In this document: positions 17,349-25,505 of the stretch, piece after piece
Layout: each line of letters begins with the position of its first letter
Position numbering within the stretch: the stretch's first letter is position 1
NCBI RefSeq assembly: GCF_026625885.1
Contig: NZ_CP113068.1
Span: forward strand, 1,798,001-1,862,000
Reading direction: 5' to 3'
Length of the DNA stretch: 64,000 nt
Source of the DNA: Roseateles sp. SL47
GTDB lineage: Bacteria; Pseudomonadota; Gammaproteobacteria; Burkholderiales; Burkholderiaceae_C
The notes under the pieces: model-generated
What the model saw: only the letters and a program-made list of their open reading frames with translations
What the model was told of the DNA's origin: nothing
The model's database searches: none
Position numbers and translations under genes: made by a program

Positions 17349-18800
17349 GGTCACCAGATGCTCTCGGGTGAACTCCGCGACGATCCAGTCCCCATTGAAT
17401 CGACCGATGCCGCTGTTCTTCTCGCCACCAAACATGATGTTGGGGCTGTCGTTCACGGTGATGTCGTTGATGTGCGTCATGCCAGCTTCAATCTGAAGGG
17501 AGAAGCGAAGACCGCGCCCTTCGTCTCGGGTGAAGACAGCACTTGAAAGACCGACGTCGGTCTGATTGGCCATGCGCAAGGCATCGGCTTCGTCTTTGGC
17601 TTTGACGATCAATGCGATCGGACCAAACAGCTCCGATTGGGCCAGGGCTGATTGGTTGTCGACATCAATGAACACCTGAGGTGGCAGGACCAAGCCTTCA
17701 GGATCCCCTCCGACGACATGGCGCGCCCCTGCGGATCGAGCGGCGTCAATATGCGCCAGCATGCCGTCCAGTTGGCGACGGTTGATGATCGGCCCTACGG
17801 CTGTCTCCGGCAGATTCGGGTCGCCATGCTTCAGCGTTCTCACGTGGGCGATGAAGCGCTCGGTGAAGTCGTCATAAACGCTGGCATCGACCACGATGCG
17901 ATTCGTGCTCATGCAAATCTGTCCCTGATGCAGGAAGCGCCCGAAGACCGCCGCTCGCACCGCTTGATCCACATCCGCATCATCCAGCACGACCAGTGGT
18001 GCATTGCCGCCGAGTTCCAGGCCGACGCGTTTGAGTGCAGTTGCCCGCATGGCCAGCTCACCGATGCGGCGCCCCACCTTGGTTGAACCGGTGAACGAGA
18101 TGAATTTGGGGATGGGGTGCAGCGTGAACTCGTCCCCGACCTCAGCCACATCGCCATTCACGACATTCAGCAAGCCCGGTGGCAAACCGGCCTCTTCGTA
18201 GATGCTGGCCAGCAGGAGCCCGCCAGACACCGGCGTTTCATCCGATGGCTTCACCACCACCGCATTACCGAGCGCCAATGCCGGTGCGATGGATCGATTG
18301 GAGAGATGCATCGGCCAGTTCCAGGGGCTGATCACCCCGACGACACCCAGTGGAACCCGATAGGTGCGGCTCTCCCTGCCCTCGATATCGATGGGTTGAA
18401 TGCGTCCACAGGCCCGGGGCGGCAGTGTGGATGCCTCGAACATGCCGCCGCGTACCGCGCTCCACTCCATGGACGCCTTGAGCCGTGTACTGCCAGACTC
18501 TCGAATCAGCCAGCTCACGATTTCTTCCTTGCGGGCATCCATAACCTGAATCGCGCGCAAGAAGACCTCGCTCCGTTCGGAAGGAAGCGTCCGGGCCCAG
18601 GCGCTCTGAGCCGCCTCGGCCGCTCGATAGGCCTCGTCCAGATCCTGTCGGTTGGCGAGGGTGATGTCGGCCAGAACGCTGCCGTCGTAGGGATTTCGGT
18701 CGGCCTGGCACCGACCGGATCGTCCTGCCCGCCAGATGCCATCGATGTACTGGCCCGAGAAATCTGTCGCCTTGTGGGGGGTAGACACTGCGCTGGTCAT
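17316..18800 (-). CDS. NAD(P)-dependent aldehyde dehydrogenase, aromatic type
   Basis: Oxidises an aldehyde to the acid; 494 residues, normal for the family. The catalytic Cys is in GQICMSTNR (about residue 295) and the general base Glu in LELGGNAP (about 262); the cofactor stretch GVISPWNWPMHLS and FTGSTKVG are intact. Sequence style is that of benzaldehyde/vanillin/salicylaldehyde dehydrogenases. The ATG at 18800 follows AAGGAAGATC. It is transcribed alone, leftward; about 215 bases upstream of it lies a copy of the palindrome found in the IclR promoter, so it is probably part of the same regulon. The aldehyde is unknown. Confidence 0.9.
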   Translation of the reverse strand: MTSAVSTPHKATDFSGQYIDGIWRAGRSGRCQADRNPYDGSVLADITLANRQDLDEAYRAAEAAQSAWARTLPSERSEVFLRAIQVMDARKEEIVSWLIRESGSTRLKASMEWSAVRGGMFEASTLPPRACGRIQPIDIEGRESRTYRVPLGVVGVISPWNWPMHLSNRSIAPALALGNAVVVKPSDETPVSGGLLLASIYEEAGLPPGLLNVVNGDVAEVGDEFTLHPIPKFISFTGSTKVGRRIGELAMRATALKRVGLELGGNAPLVVLDDADVDQAVRAAVFGRFLHQGQICMSTNRIVVDASVYDDFTERFIAHVRTLKHGDPNLPETAVGPIINRRQLDGMLAHIDAARSAGARHVVGGDPEGLVLPPQVFIDVDNQSALAQSELFGPIALIVKAKDEADALRMANQTDVGLSSAVFTRDEGRGLRFSLQIEAGMTHINDITVNDSPNIMFGGEKNSGIGRFNGDWIVAEFTREHLVTLQRTPRRYPF

Positions 18801-19012
18801 GATCTTCCTTGGATGAACTGCGGTGGGGACGGCCCTTCTCAGGACCGTCGCTGGACCGGCATACCGGACTTGTCACCGGATGCTGCTGGGCAGCTTAGGC
18901 GTGTTCCGTGGCCCTGGCTTGTCTGGTGGCGCCGCAGTTGTCTGGCTGCGCCGGGTGGGGCGTCCCTCCGAACCGATGCCTGAGCACCGGCGCAGCCGAC
19001 TTCATACGAAAA

Positions 19013-19029
19013 CTCTCAGAACCTGAGAA
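19013..19029. promoter_or_regulatory. Second copy of the operator candidate, cTCTCA-N5-TGAGAa
   Basis: CTCTCA GAACC TGAGAA lies between the aldehyde dehydrogenase and the AraC-type gene (divergent). Five of the six arm positions match the perfect palindrome at 16504-16520 and the spacer length is identical. The inner core TCTCAG AAC CTGAGA is itself a perfect dyad. This suggests a shared regulator. Confidence 0.5.
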
Positions 19030-19097
19030 AGCAGCTTGACCTGGACAGCCCCTCTGCTGCACAAGAGAAGTTCTAAAAAAATGACAGGAGACACACC

Positions 19098-20072
19098 ATG
19101 CCGAGCCGATGCAGTCCGTCCATATCGAAGTCCTTCGATGTCATCAGCGACTGGACTGAGGCCATCAGCACCCATGTGGGCCGTATTTCGCCTGCACTGC
19201 GCCGATCGGAGTGGATCGGCTGCGAGTCGCTGGACGCCGCACCTTTCAGTGGGTTCATCGAAACCAGCAGCTTGGGCGGCTCCGTGTTGAGCCGGCTGAT
19301 GTCGAGCCCGAACCGCCTCAGAAGAACACCGCCAAGTGGCACGGACGACCCCAGTCGCCCCTGGATGCTGTGCCTGCAAAGGCAGGGCATCAGTCACTTC
19401 CGTCAAAGTGGCATCGGAGGAACCCTCCATCCCGGTGACTGGTGTGTGTTGGACACCAGAGTGTCCTTCGAATGGTGGAGCCCCGGCAAGTCGGAGCAAC
19501 TGGTTCTATTGCCGTCGCTGGCGGCGGATCACGACTTGCACCACAAGATTGAGCAGGGTGTCGGCCGGCGGTTCGACGGTCGGTCCGGTGTTGCGCGCAT
19601 CGTCTGCACGATGGTCAACGAGGCCATCAACCAGGTCGCCTGGATGGACGATCAGCGTCGCGGTGTAGTGGCCGAGGCCTTGTCGGCGCTCGCCTGGCAG
19701 GCGATGGAGGAGCAGATGCAGTCCCCCTTGCCGCAGGTCCTTCGGGATGCACAGTCGGCGCGCGTGAAGGCGTATATCGAGGAGAGATTGCCGGATGCTG
19801 ATCTCTCAGTGGAAAGCATCGCTCGCGGCTGCGGGCTGTCGATGCGAAGTCTCCAGCGAATCTTTGCCGATGACCCCGAAGGCCCGGTGTCGGCGTTCAT
19901 CTGGCGTCGGAGAGTTGAGCGTTGTGCAGTGAGCCTGCGGGACAGCAAGAACGCAGGCCGCTCCATCACCGACATTGCCATGTCGTGGGGATTCGCCAAT
20001 TCCTCACATTTCAGCCGTTTGTTCCGTGAGACCTTCGGCTTGACCCCTCGGGTGTTCCGTGCGGCGCACTGA
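19098..20072 (+). CDS. AraC-family transcriptional regulator
   Basis: A 324-residue activator type with an N-terminal AraC-binding-like domain (about 20-200, containing RQGISHFRQSGIGGTLHPGD, a cupin-like turn) and a C-terminal double helix-turn-helix (about 220-322: LSVESIARGCGLSMRSLQRI and ITDIAMSWGFANSSHFSRLF). This architecture is common in regulators of aromatic aldehyde and aromatic acid genes. The ATG at 19098 has AGGAG upstream. It is divergent from the aldehyde dehydrogenase and upstream of the MpaB-like gene; either could be its target. Confidence 0.9.
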   Translation: MPSRCSPSISKSFDVISDWTEAISTHVGRISPALRRSEWIGCESLDAAPFSGFIETSSLGGSVLSRLMSSPNRLRRTPPSGTDDPSRPWMLCLQRQGISHFRQSGIGGTLHPGDWCVLDTRVSFEWWSPGKSEQLVLLPSLAADHDLHHKIEQGVGRRFDGRSGVARIVCTMVNEAINQVAWMDDQRRGVVAEALSALAWQAMEEQMQSPLPQVLRDAQSARVKAYIEERLPDADLSVESIARGCGLSMRSLQRIFADDPEGPVSAFIWRRRVERCAVSLRDSKNAGRSITDIAMSWGFANSSHFSRLFRETFGLTPRVFRAAH

Positions 20073-20182
20073 TAGGGACTGTTTCGCCCGCCGCAGCAAG
20101 TCCTGACAGCGGGAACGGCGCCCGTGGAATAGTCCGGCGTCTTCATGCCAGACAAGCGGAAGACAAGCCCGTACGCTTGATG

Positions 20183-20208
20183 TCAACAGTTGCAGGTGCA
20201 ACTGTTGA
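20183..20208. promoter_or_regulatory. Perfect 26-bp palindrome before the MpaB-like gene
   Basis: TCAACAGTTGCA, two bases (GG), then TGCAACTGTTGA: arms of 12 bases match perfectly. It ends 83 bases before the ATG of the oxygenase-like gene. The size and symmetry fit a TetR- or MarR-type operator; no T tract follows, so a terminator is unlikely. The cognate regulator is not evident in the window. Confidence 0.6.
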
Positions 20209-20291
20209 TCCAGTCGCCGCAGACCTGTTCGAGCACGCTCGGCCACCCGTGGCGGAAGACGCTTCCATCCCATGAGACGTTAGGGAACATC

Positions 20292-21365
20292 ATGACGACG
20301 CAACCCAAGAAATGGATCCGAGCCGAGATTGAGACGCTTGATCCCCATGAAGACTACGTTCGGATCTGGCAACTCGGCGCTTGTTATGGTGCTAACGAAT
20401 TCATCCAGAACCTCATCTACGCGTTGACCTTCCCGAACTTCGTGGTGACGGAGTGGGGGTCGGAAGTGGTCTGGCGAGAGGATGGCGGGAAGGTCGTGAG
20501 CCGGGCCAACTCCCGCGTGGAGCAGACCCAGGCTGCAAACGCCCTATGGTGGTGGTACGGGCCCCACCACGAGAAGACGAAGAAGTCGGTGGAAGGCATC
20601 AATCGACTGCATGCATTTTGGGCCAAGAAGTACCCCGGCGCCTTTGCGTACAACGAAGACTATGTCTACGTCTGCGCGTTTACGGCAGTCTCGATGCATC
20701 GCTTGCGCTTGCGCATGGGGCTGCCCGGACTATCCGAGAAAGAGCAGATCGCTGCTCACAAGTTCTGGGGAGAAATGCTGAAACTGTTCCGCGCCGAGAA
20801 TGAAACGCCGCTTTACGGTTATCCCGAGGACTTTGCCGGTCTGATTCGCTTCTGCGAGGCGATGGAGCAAGAGGAACGGCCGAAGCCCGAGCGCGGCAAC
20901 CTGATTACGTCTGCCATCTTCGAGCAGTTCGTGTCGCGCTTCTTCCCCCCGGAAATGCACTGGCTGGGGCATCAGCTGATTCGAAGCCTGTCACTGCCTT
21001 CAACCTTGAATACGATGCAGATCGACCCCCCGTTGCCCATGGCCGCCGAGGTGTTGCCCAAGCTCATGGGCTTGGTGTTCTGGCATGCCGAGATGTATGA
21101 AGACGACCCTCCGTTGAGCTATGTGGAACAGCGAGAGTCGATGGGGGCCGAACAGCGTCGCGGGCTCAAGGAAGACATCGAAAAACTCGACCAGGCATTC
21201 CCCGCCCACTTCACCGCCCTCTACGGTGGCGACGCGCGCTTTGCTGGGTGCCCTTTCCACACGGCGCTGCGGCAAGGAACTTCGACCCCTTCGGACGATT
21301 CGCCCATCGTGAGGGACATTGAGGAGGCTGTTGTCGGGGCCATCGGTGTTGCGAACGCCGGTTAA
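20292..21365 (+). CDS. MpaB/rubber-oxygenase-like (DUF2236) protein, tentative
   Basis: A 357-residue protein without signal peptide. The segment around INRLHAFWAKKYPGAFAYNE then DYVYVCAFTAVSMHRLRLRMG and the following GLSEKEQIAAHKFWGEMLKL resembles the conserved core of MpaB/Lcp-like (DUF2236) proteins, which bind heme b and in some cases cleave polyisoprene or other substrates. The assignment is by overall pattern, not by a diagnostic residue. The ATG at 20292 has AGGGAA upstream; the frame extends back through the palindrome, which speaks against an earlier start. Transcribed alone downstream of the AraC-type gene. No function is proven. Confidence 0.5.
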   Translation: MTTQPKKWIRAEIETLDPHEDYVRIWQLGACYGANEFIQNLIYALTFPNFVVTEWGSEVVWREDGGKVVSRANSRVEQTQAANALWWWYGPHHEKTKKSVEGINRLHAFWAKKYPGAFAYNEDYVYVCAFTAVSMHRLRLRMGLPGLSEKEQIAAHKFWGEMLKLFRAENETPLYGYPEDFAGLIRFCEAMEQEERPKPERGNLITSAIFEQFVSRFFPPEMHWLGHQLIRSLSLPSTLNTMQIDPPLPMAAEVLPKLMGLVFWHAEMYEDDPPLSYVEQRESMGAEQRRGLKEDIEKLDQAFPAHFTALYGGDARFAGCPFHTALRQGTSTPSDDSPIVRDIEEAVVGAIGVANAG

Positions 21366-21414
21366 GTGCTTGGCGGCGCGCACGGCACCCGTTGGCGGTT
21401 AACGGCTTCCTGCA

Positions 21415-22245
21415 TCAGGCGCCAATGAGCGCCTCCAGAAGCTCCAGGCAGCTCCGGGCCGTGCGGTCGTCGACATCCTGTTCCGCATGCCAGGCCGAGA
21501 CGGAGACCGCAACGAGGTCGTGGTGCCCCAGCAGTTTGAAGAGCGCCAGCATGTCCGCCGCATTGGGCCCTTGCTGAACGTGGTATTTCAGGGCCGGCAG
21601 GCGGCTGCGGTCGTCGATGACATCCGTATCCCAGTGCACGTAGAGTCGCTCGCGTGCCTGCAACCGCGCCAGCACCTGGTCCATCGAGACGCGCTGGATC
21701 CCCGAGGCCAGCAGCGCCTCACGCTCGCCGGGATCGAGGTCACGCGCGTCAGCGAGCACGATCTGCGCCTCTGGATAGGCCTGAACGCCAATCTGGGCCA
21801 GGCAGTCGCGCACCGCCTGGTTGCGTGGGTCCGGGCTGGCATCCACCCGGCCGACAAACATCGCCAGCGGCATGCCACCGATGTATTGCGTCTGGCTGGT
21901 GGCCCAGGTGTGGAAGTCGCCATGGGCATCGAGCCACAGCACGCGTTCGGGCGAACGCCCGGCCTGCTGCAGTCCGGCCAGCATGCCCAGGCTGGACACG
22001 CAGTCACCGGCCAGGCTGACGGGCCGGTGGCCGCTGCGAGCCAGCGCTGAAACGCGCGTGGCCAGCGAGGCGTAAAGATGGCCCATGTGGTGCAACCGCA
22101 GTTGGGCATCGTCGATCCGCGTCTCGTGCAGGGGCTCCGGTGCAATGACCTCCCACGGGTGGGCGGCGATATCCAGCACCCGGCGCAGACCGTCACGGCG
22201 CTGGCCCATCAGGAAAGGCAGCAGAATCCTTGCATTCATAGCCAT
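21415..22245 (-). CDS. Arginase/agmatinase-superfamily protein with altered first metal motif
   Basis: A 276-residue ureohydrolase-fold protein. The second and third metal motifs are good (VLWLDAHGDFHTW and HWDTDVIDD), but the first, normally GGDHS, reads AGDCVSS: the His ligand is Cys. Related arginase-like proteins with GDC are known, so the change may mark a distinct subfamily rather than a dead enzyme. Two start codons are close: ATG at 22245 and ATG at 22239, the latter overlapping the sulfotransferase stop as ATGA. It is the third gene of a unit with a methyltransferase and a sulfotransferase. Substrate is unknown; arginine breakdown is not implied. Confidence 0.75.
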   Translation of the reverse strand: MAMNARILLPFLMGQRRDGLRRVLDIAAHPWEVIAPEPLHETRIDDAQLRLHHMGHLYASLATRVSALARSGHRPVSLAGDCVSSLGMLAGLQQAGRSPERVLWLDAHGDFHTWATSQTQYIGGMPLAMFVGRVDASPDPRNQAVRDCLAQIGVQAYPEAQIVLADARDLDPGEREALLASGIQRVSMDQVLARLQARERLYVHWDTDVIDDRSRLPALKYHVQQGPNAADMLALFKLLGHHDLVAVSVSAWHAEQDVDDRTARSCLELLEALIGA

Positions 22246-23474
22246 GTGTCCGGCTCCATGCTGTAGTTCAGCCTGTCCATCATCTCGCGCACCTCAGCCC
22301 GCTGCGCCAGTTGCAGAAGCTGGTCGCCCCGCTTGTGCCAGCGTCTGACACGCGGTGCGTCGGTCGCCATCCTGACCGGCAAGACGCCGGGCAAGGACAT
22401 GGCCGGTAGCCCCAGGTGGTCGGTCACCGCTCCGAGCACTTCGGAAGGGTTGGCGATGAAATTCTCGAACGACACGCGCAGACTGCAGACATTGCTTTGC
22501 AGGATGGCGTCCTGAGCGGAGTACCACTGATTCAAACAGACGTTGTCCAACCGGGCGCGCGTAAACGCTCGCCAATTGCGCGGCAGATCAAACTTCCACC
22601 ACTTGAGGCCGAATGGCACCTGATCCGAATAGCCCCGGATGGCGAGTTCACAACCCACCTTGCTGAGGTCGTGAGAGAAGAACCCCAGTGGATAGAGCCA
22701 GCCGTCCATCAGGCCGTTGACGGACTGGGCGAAACCCCGCGTCAGGTGGATATACGTCACCTTCGCATTCGGAAAGAGTTGCTCGTACATGCCGATCCGA
22801 TAGGCATCCGACGGCGACTTGAACAGCAGCACCGAATCGGCAATGTCGGCCAGGCGGAAGGGCCGACGCCGGAGCGTTGGCACCACAAAGGGCGGCTCCT
22901 CGATCTTCAAGCGCTCGTCGAAATATCGCCCCGCCGCCGGGCCCGCATGGCCGTCGTAGTAGCCGATGCGCCATGGTTCGTCGCGGAACACGGTGTCCAG
23001 GATGAGTGTCTGAAGTTCCGCCTCGCTGCGGCGGTCATGACGATCAATCCGGCTCAAGGCCTCCTCCAGCGACTGCTCCAGGCGATGTTCAGCACCCGCG
23101 CTCAGGAAGTGCGTGGGGAATTGCAGCAGCAGCCGGTTCTTCCACTTCCTGAGCAGCAGTTCGGTGTCGAGCAGCTCGGATGAGGGGAGGGAGATCTCAT
23201 CCATGACGTAGCTGCTCAGTACCCCGGCATTGGCCACCCACTCGAGGCCATCGCTGTCGGAGTTCTGGTGAAAGCCATTGCCGGACAAGGTCAGCAGCGG
23301 GTCAATCTCACCGTCCAGCGAAGCGATGCGTGGATGCTGGGCCAGTGCGTGCTTGAAGTGAGTGGACCCGCAGCGAGAACTGGACAGAATGACCACCACC
23401 CGGCGAACCAACAAATCAAGCTCGGTACTCGGAACGGCGTGGCGCGACTGGATGGCCAGGAGGAAGCTGTCCAC
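22236..23474 (-). CDS. Sulfotransferase-family protein
   Basis: Predicted transfer of a sulfuryl group from PAPS to an unknown acceptor; 412 residues, cytoplasmic. The 5'-phosphosulfate loop is seen as ILSSSRCGSTHFKHAL (about residues 30-45) and the 3'-phosphate-binding region as VTYIHLTRGFAQSVNG (about 245). Apart from these the chain is not close to any class I know. The start is a GTG at 23474, 13 bases after the methyltransferase stop; the ribosome site is weak, which fits translational coupling. The stop overlaps the arginase-like gene as ATGA. Confidence 0.75.
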   Translation of the reverse strand: MDSFLLAIQSRHAVPSTELDLLVRRVVVILSSSRCGSTHFKHALAQHPRIASLDGEIDPLLTLSGNGFHQNSDSDGLEWVANAGVLSSYVMDEISLPSSELLDTELLLRKWKNRLLLQFPTHFLSAGAEHRLEQSLEEALSRIDRHDRRSEAELQTLILDTVFRDEPWRIGYYDGHAGPAAGRYFDERLKIEEPPFVVPTLRRRPFRLADIADSVLLFKSPSDAYRIGMYEQLFPNAKVTYIHLTRGFAQSVNGLMDGWLYPLGFFSHDLSKVGCELAIRGYSDQVPFGLKWWKFDLPRNWRAFTRARLDNVCLNQWYSAQDAILQSNVCSLRVSFENFIANPSEVLGAVTDHLGLPAMSLPGVLPVRMATDAPRVRRWHKRGDQLLQLAQRAEVREMMDRLNYSMEPDTWL

Positions 23475-23487
23475 GGCAGCCGGCGCG

Positions 23488-24156
23488 TCAGACCCGGGTC
23501 ATTTCAAAAACGAAGAACTCCTGGCGACGGGCCTCATCAGTGGCTTCGCGCGCCAGCTCCGTCACCTTCAATCCTGAGGCCTGAGCCAGCCGGTGCATGG
23601 TGTCGATTTCCCCGAAATTGGACTGCACGAAATAGATGCGTCCGGCGGGCTTCAGATGCCGCCCCACCCCTTCAAAGAAGCGGGTGTTGGTCTTGAACTC
23701 CGTGTCCCATTGGGACATGGCCACCACATCCTGGGCGGGCTTGTTGCGGAAGGGCAGGTTGGCCGTGATGACGTCGAACTGCTGGTCCCCCAAGGCCGTG
23801 AACAAGTCGGACTGCAACACCTGCATGGTGTCAGAGAAACCATGCATGCTGGCGTTGTGAGTGGCGCTGCGGACCGCTGCCGGGTTGATGTCCACCCCCA
23901 CCACGCGCCCGGCACCCCGGTAGCAGGCGAAGATGCCGATCACGCCGGAGCCCGTCCCCACGTCCAGCACATGTTCGCCCGGCGCGACGTGGAAGTTCTT
24001 GATCAGCGGCAGGCTGTCGGCAAAGGGCCAGAAGGTGTTGGGAAAGACCAGGAACTCTTTGTCCAGATAACTGACCTTGCGGCCTTCGGGCGGCACCGAT
24101 TTGAAGAGTTGCTGCCGCTGCATCTGCCACTCATCGGTAAAGCTGCTCAAGTCCAT
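23488..24156 (-). CDS. Class I SAM-dependent methyltransferase
   Basis: A 222-residue methyltransferase with motif I HVLDVGTGSGVIGIF (about residue 63), the acidic ribose-binding motif VVGVDINPAAV, and motif IV ITANLPFRNKP, an NLPF variant of the NPPY/F signature used by enzymes that methylate planar nitrogens. The ATG at 24156 follows a strong AAGGAGG, seven bases upstream; earlier frame is unlikely coding. First gene of the leftward unit with the sulfotransferase and arginase-like genes. The substrate cannot be told; the company suggests a small-molecule modification pathway rather than RNA methylation. Confidence 0.78.
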   Translation of the reverse strand: MDLSSFTDEWQMQRQQLFKSVPPEGRKVSYLDKEFLVFPNTFWPFADSLPLIKNFHVAPGEHVLDVGTGSGVIGIFACYRGAGRVVGVDINPAAVRSATHNASMHGFSDTMQVLQSDLFTALGDQQFDVITANLPFRNKPAQDVVAMSQWDTEFKTNTRFFEGVGRHLKPAGRIYFVQSNFGEIDTMHRLAQASGLKVTELAREATDEARRQEFFVFEMTRV

Positions 24157-24476
24157 CGGCGACCTCCTTGAAGAGCGCTGTGCATGTTGGCGCTTCACGG
24201 CCTTCCGGGCTGGAAGCTGCTGGGCATCGAGCATTGCCGGTTTAATGCGAACTGGCAATAGCTGGCACGGCAATTTCTTCGCAATGCCACAGGCTGCAAG
24301 TCACCCTGTTCGCCCTACAGGACGGCAGCGGCGCTGGCTTCCCACAGAAGCAGGACGATGGTCCTTGCAAGACCGCAGGCCCCCCCGTACCATCCAATCG
24401 AACGGATGTAGTCAAAACACTCAACACGTAATCAGAGGGTCGAGCAACCTCGGCATGTTGAGTGGGGGAGGATCCA
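24157..24476. other. Divergent intergenic region, no gene seen
   Basis: The 320 bases between the methyltransferase and the binding-protein-like gene should carry both promoters. I see no gene with a credible start. A partial inverted repeat GCATT-n8-AATGC lies near 24233-24250. No clear consensus promoter was found. Confidence 0.4.
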
Positions 24477-25505
24477 TTGAGCGCGTCACCCCTCACGGGC
24501 CGCGGCCTGAAACGCCGTCAAGTGACAGGCGTTGCAGCGCTTGCCATCATCGCCGCGTGGTTCGGCCTGAGCCGGCGCTCAGCCGCTCCACCGGCATCGA
24601 CTGAAACGCTCACCATCGCGTTGCCGCAGGCACCACACGCCGCGCTCATACATCTTGCGGATGCCAAAGGGCTGTTCCAGGCGCACGGCCTCGCGGTGAA
24701 GGTATCCTCACAGGCGCATGGCAAAGCCGCATTGGAAGAGGTGCTTCAGGGCGGGGCCGATCTGGCCGCTGCAGCCGATGTGCCCATCGTGATTGAGGTG
24801 CTCAAAGGTGCGCCGCTGAGCATCGTGACAACGGTGGCCAGTGCCTCCAATGAGCTGGCAGTGCTCGCGCGACGTGACCGCATGGTCACGTCGCCAGGGG
24901 ATCTGGCGCGGCATCGGGTTGGCGTGACCTTAGGCACCAGCGCTGAGTATTTTCTATGGGCGTTCATGGTGCGCCACCGCCTGGCGCCGCAGTCGCTTGT
25001 GCTGGTGGACCTGCCGCCGAATCGCCTGGTCGCTGCCCTGCGAGAGGGCAGTGTGGATGCAATTGCCGCCTGGCAGCCTGTCCGGCACGATGCTGAACGG
25101 GCCCTGGGCAGCGCCATCGTCACGTTCACCGCACCGGATGCGTATGCCCAGAACTATGCGCTCGTCGGTCGTAGCGCATTCCTCGCAAGCCGTGGAGAGG
25201 CCTTGCGCCGGCTGATGCTGGGGCTGCTGGATGCAGAGCGCTTTGTGGAGGCCTCTCCTTCACAGGCGAGAAGCTTGCTTGCCACTCGGCTGGCACTGAG
25301 CCCCGACGCCTTGGAGCCCGCCTGGCAAGCCTTGGAACTGGAGGTCGACCAGCAACAGGATCAACTGATCACGCTGGAGGACGTGGCGGTGTGGGCCATG
25401 GCCCGCGGTTATGTGCCCGCGCAGCCCATGCCGAACTTCCTGTCCCATCTCAGTGTCGATGCGCTGCAGGAATTGCGCCCGAGGCGGGTGACGGTGGTGA
25501 GATGA
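24477..25505 (+). CDS. Periplasmic solute-binding-like protein (NrtA/SsuA/NMT1 type)
   Basis: A 342-residue type II periplasmic-binding fold. An N-terminal signal or anchor (LKRRQVTGVAALAIIAAWFG) precedes the domain, which begins TLTIALPQAPHAALIHLADAKG and keeps the ADVPIVIEVLKG and GSVDAIAAWQPV patterns of nitrate/sulfonate/thiamine-precursor binders. A TTG at 24477 lies six bases after GGGGGAGG and is the likely start; a GTG at 24462 within that site is less so. There is no ABC permease or ATPase nearby. Instead the stop overlaps a histidine kinase gene by ATGA, so the protein probably senses a ligand for the kinase. Confidence 0.8.
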   Translation: MSASPLTGRGLKRRQVTGVAALAIIAAWFGLSRRSAAPPASTETLTIALPQAPHAALIHLADAKGLFQAHGLAVKVSSQAHGKAALEEVLQGGADLAAAADVPIVIEVLKGAPLSIVTTVASASNELAVLARRDRMVTSPGDLARHRVGVTLGTSAEYFLWAFMVRHRLAPQSLVLVDLPPNRLVAALREGSVDAIAAWQPVRHDAERALGSAIVTFTAPDAYAQNYALVGRSAFLASRGEALRRLMLGLLDAERFVEASPSQARSLLATRLALSPDALEPAWQALELEVDQQQDQLITLEDVAVWAMARGYVPAQPMPNFLSHLSVDALQELRPRRVTVVR

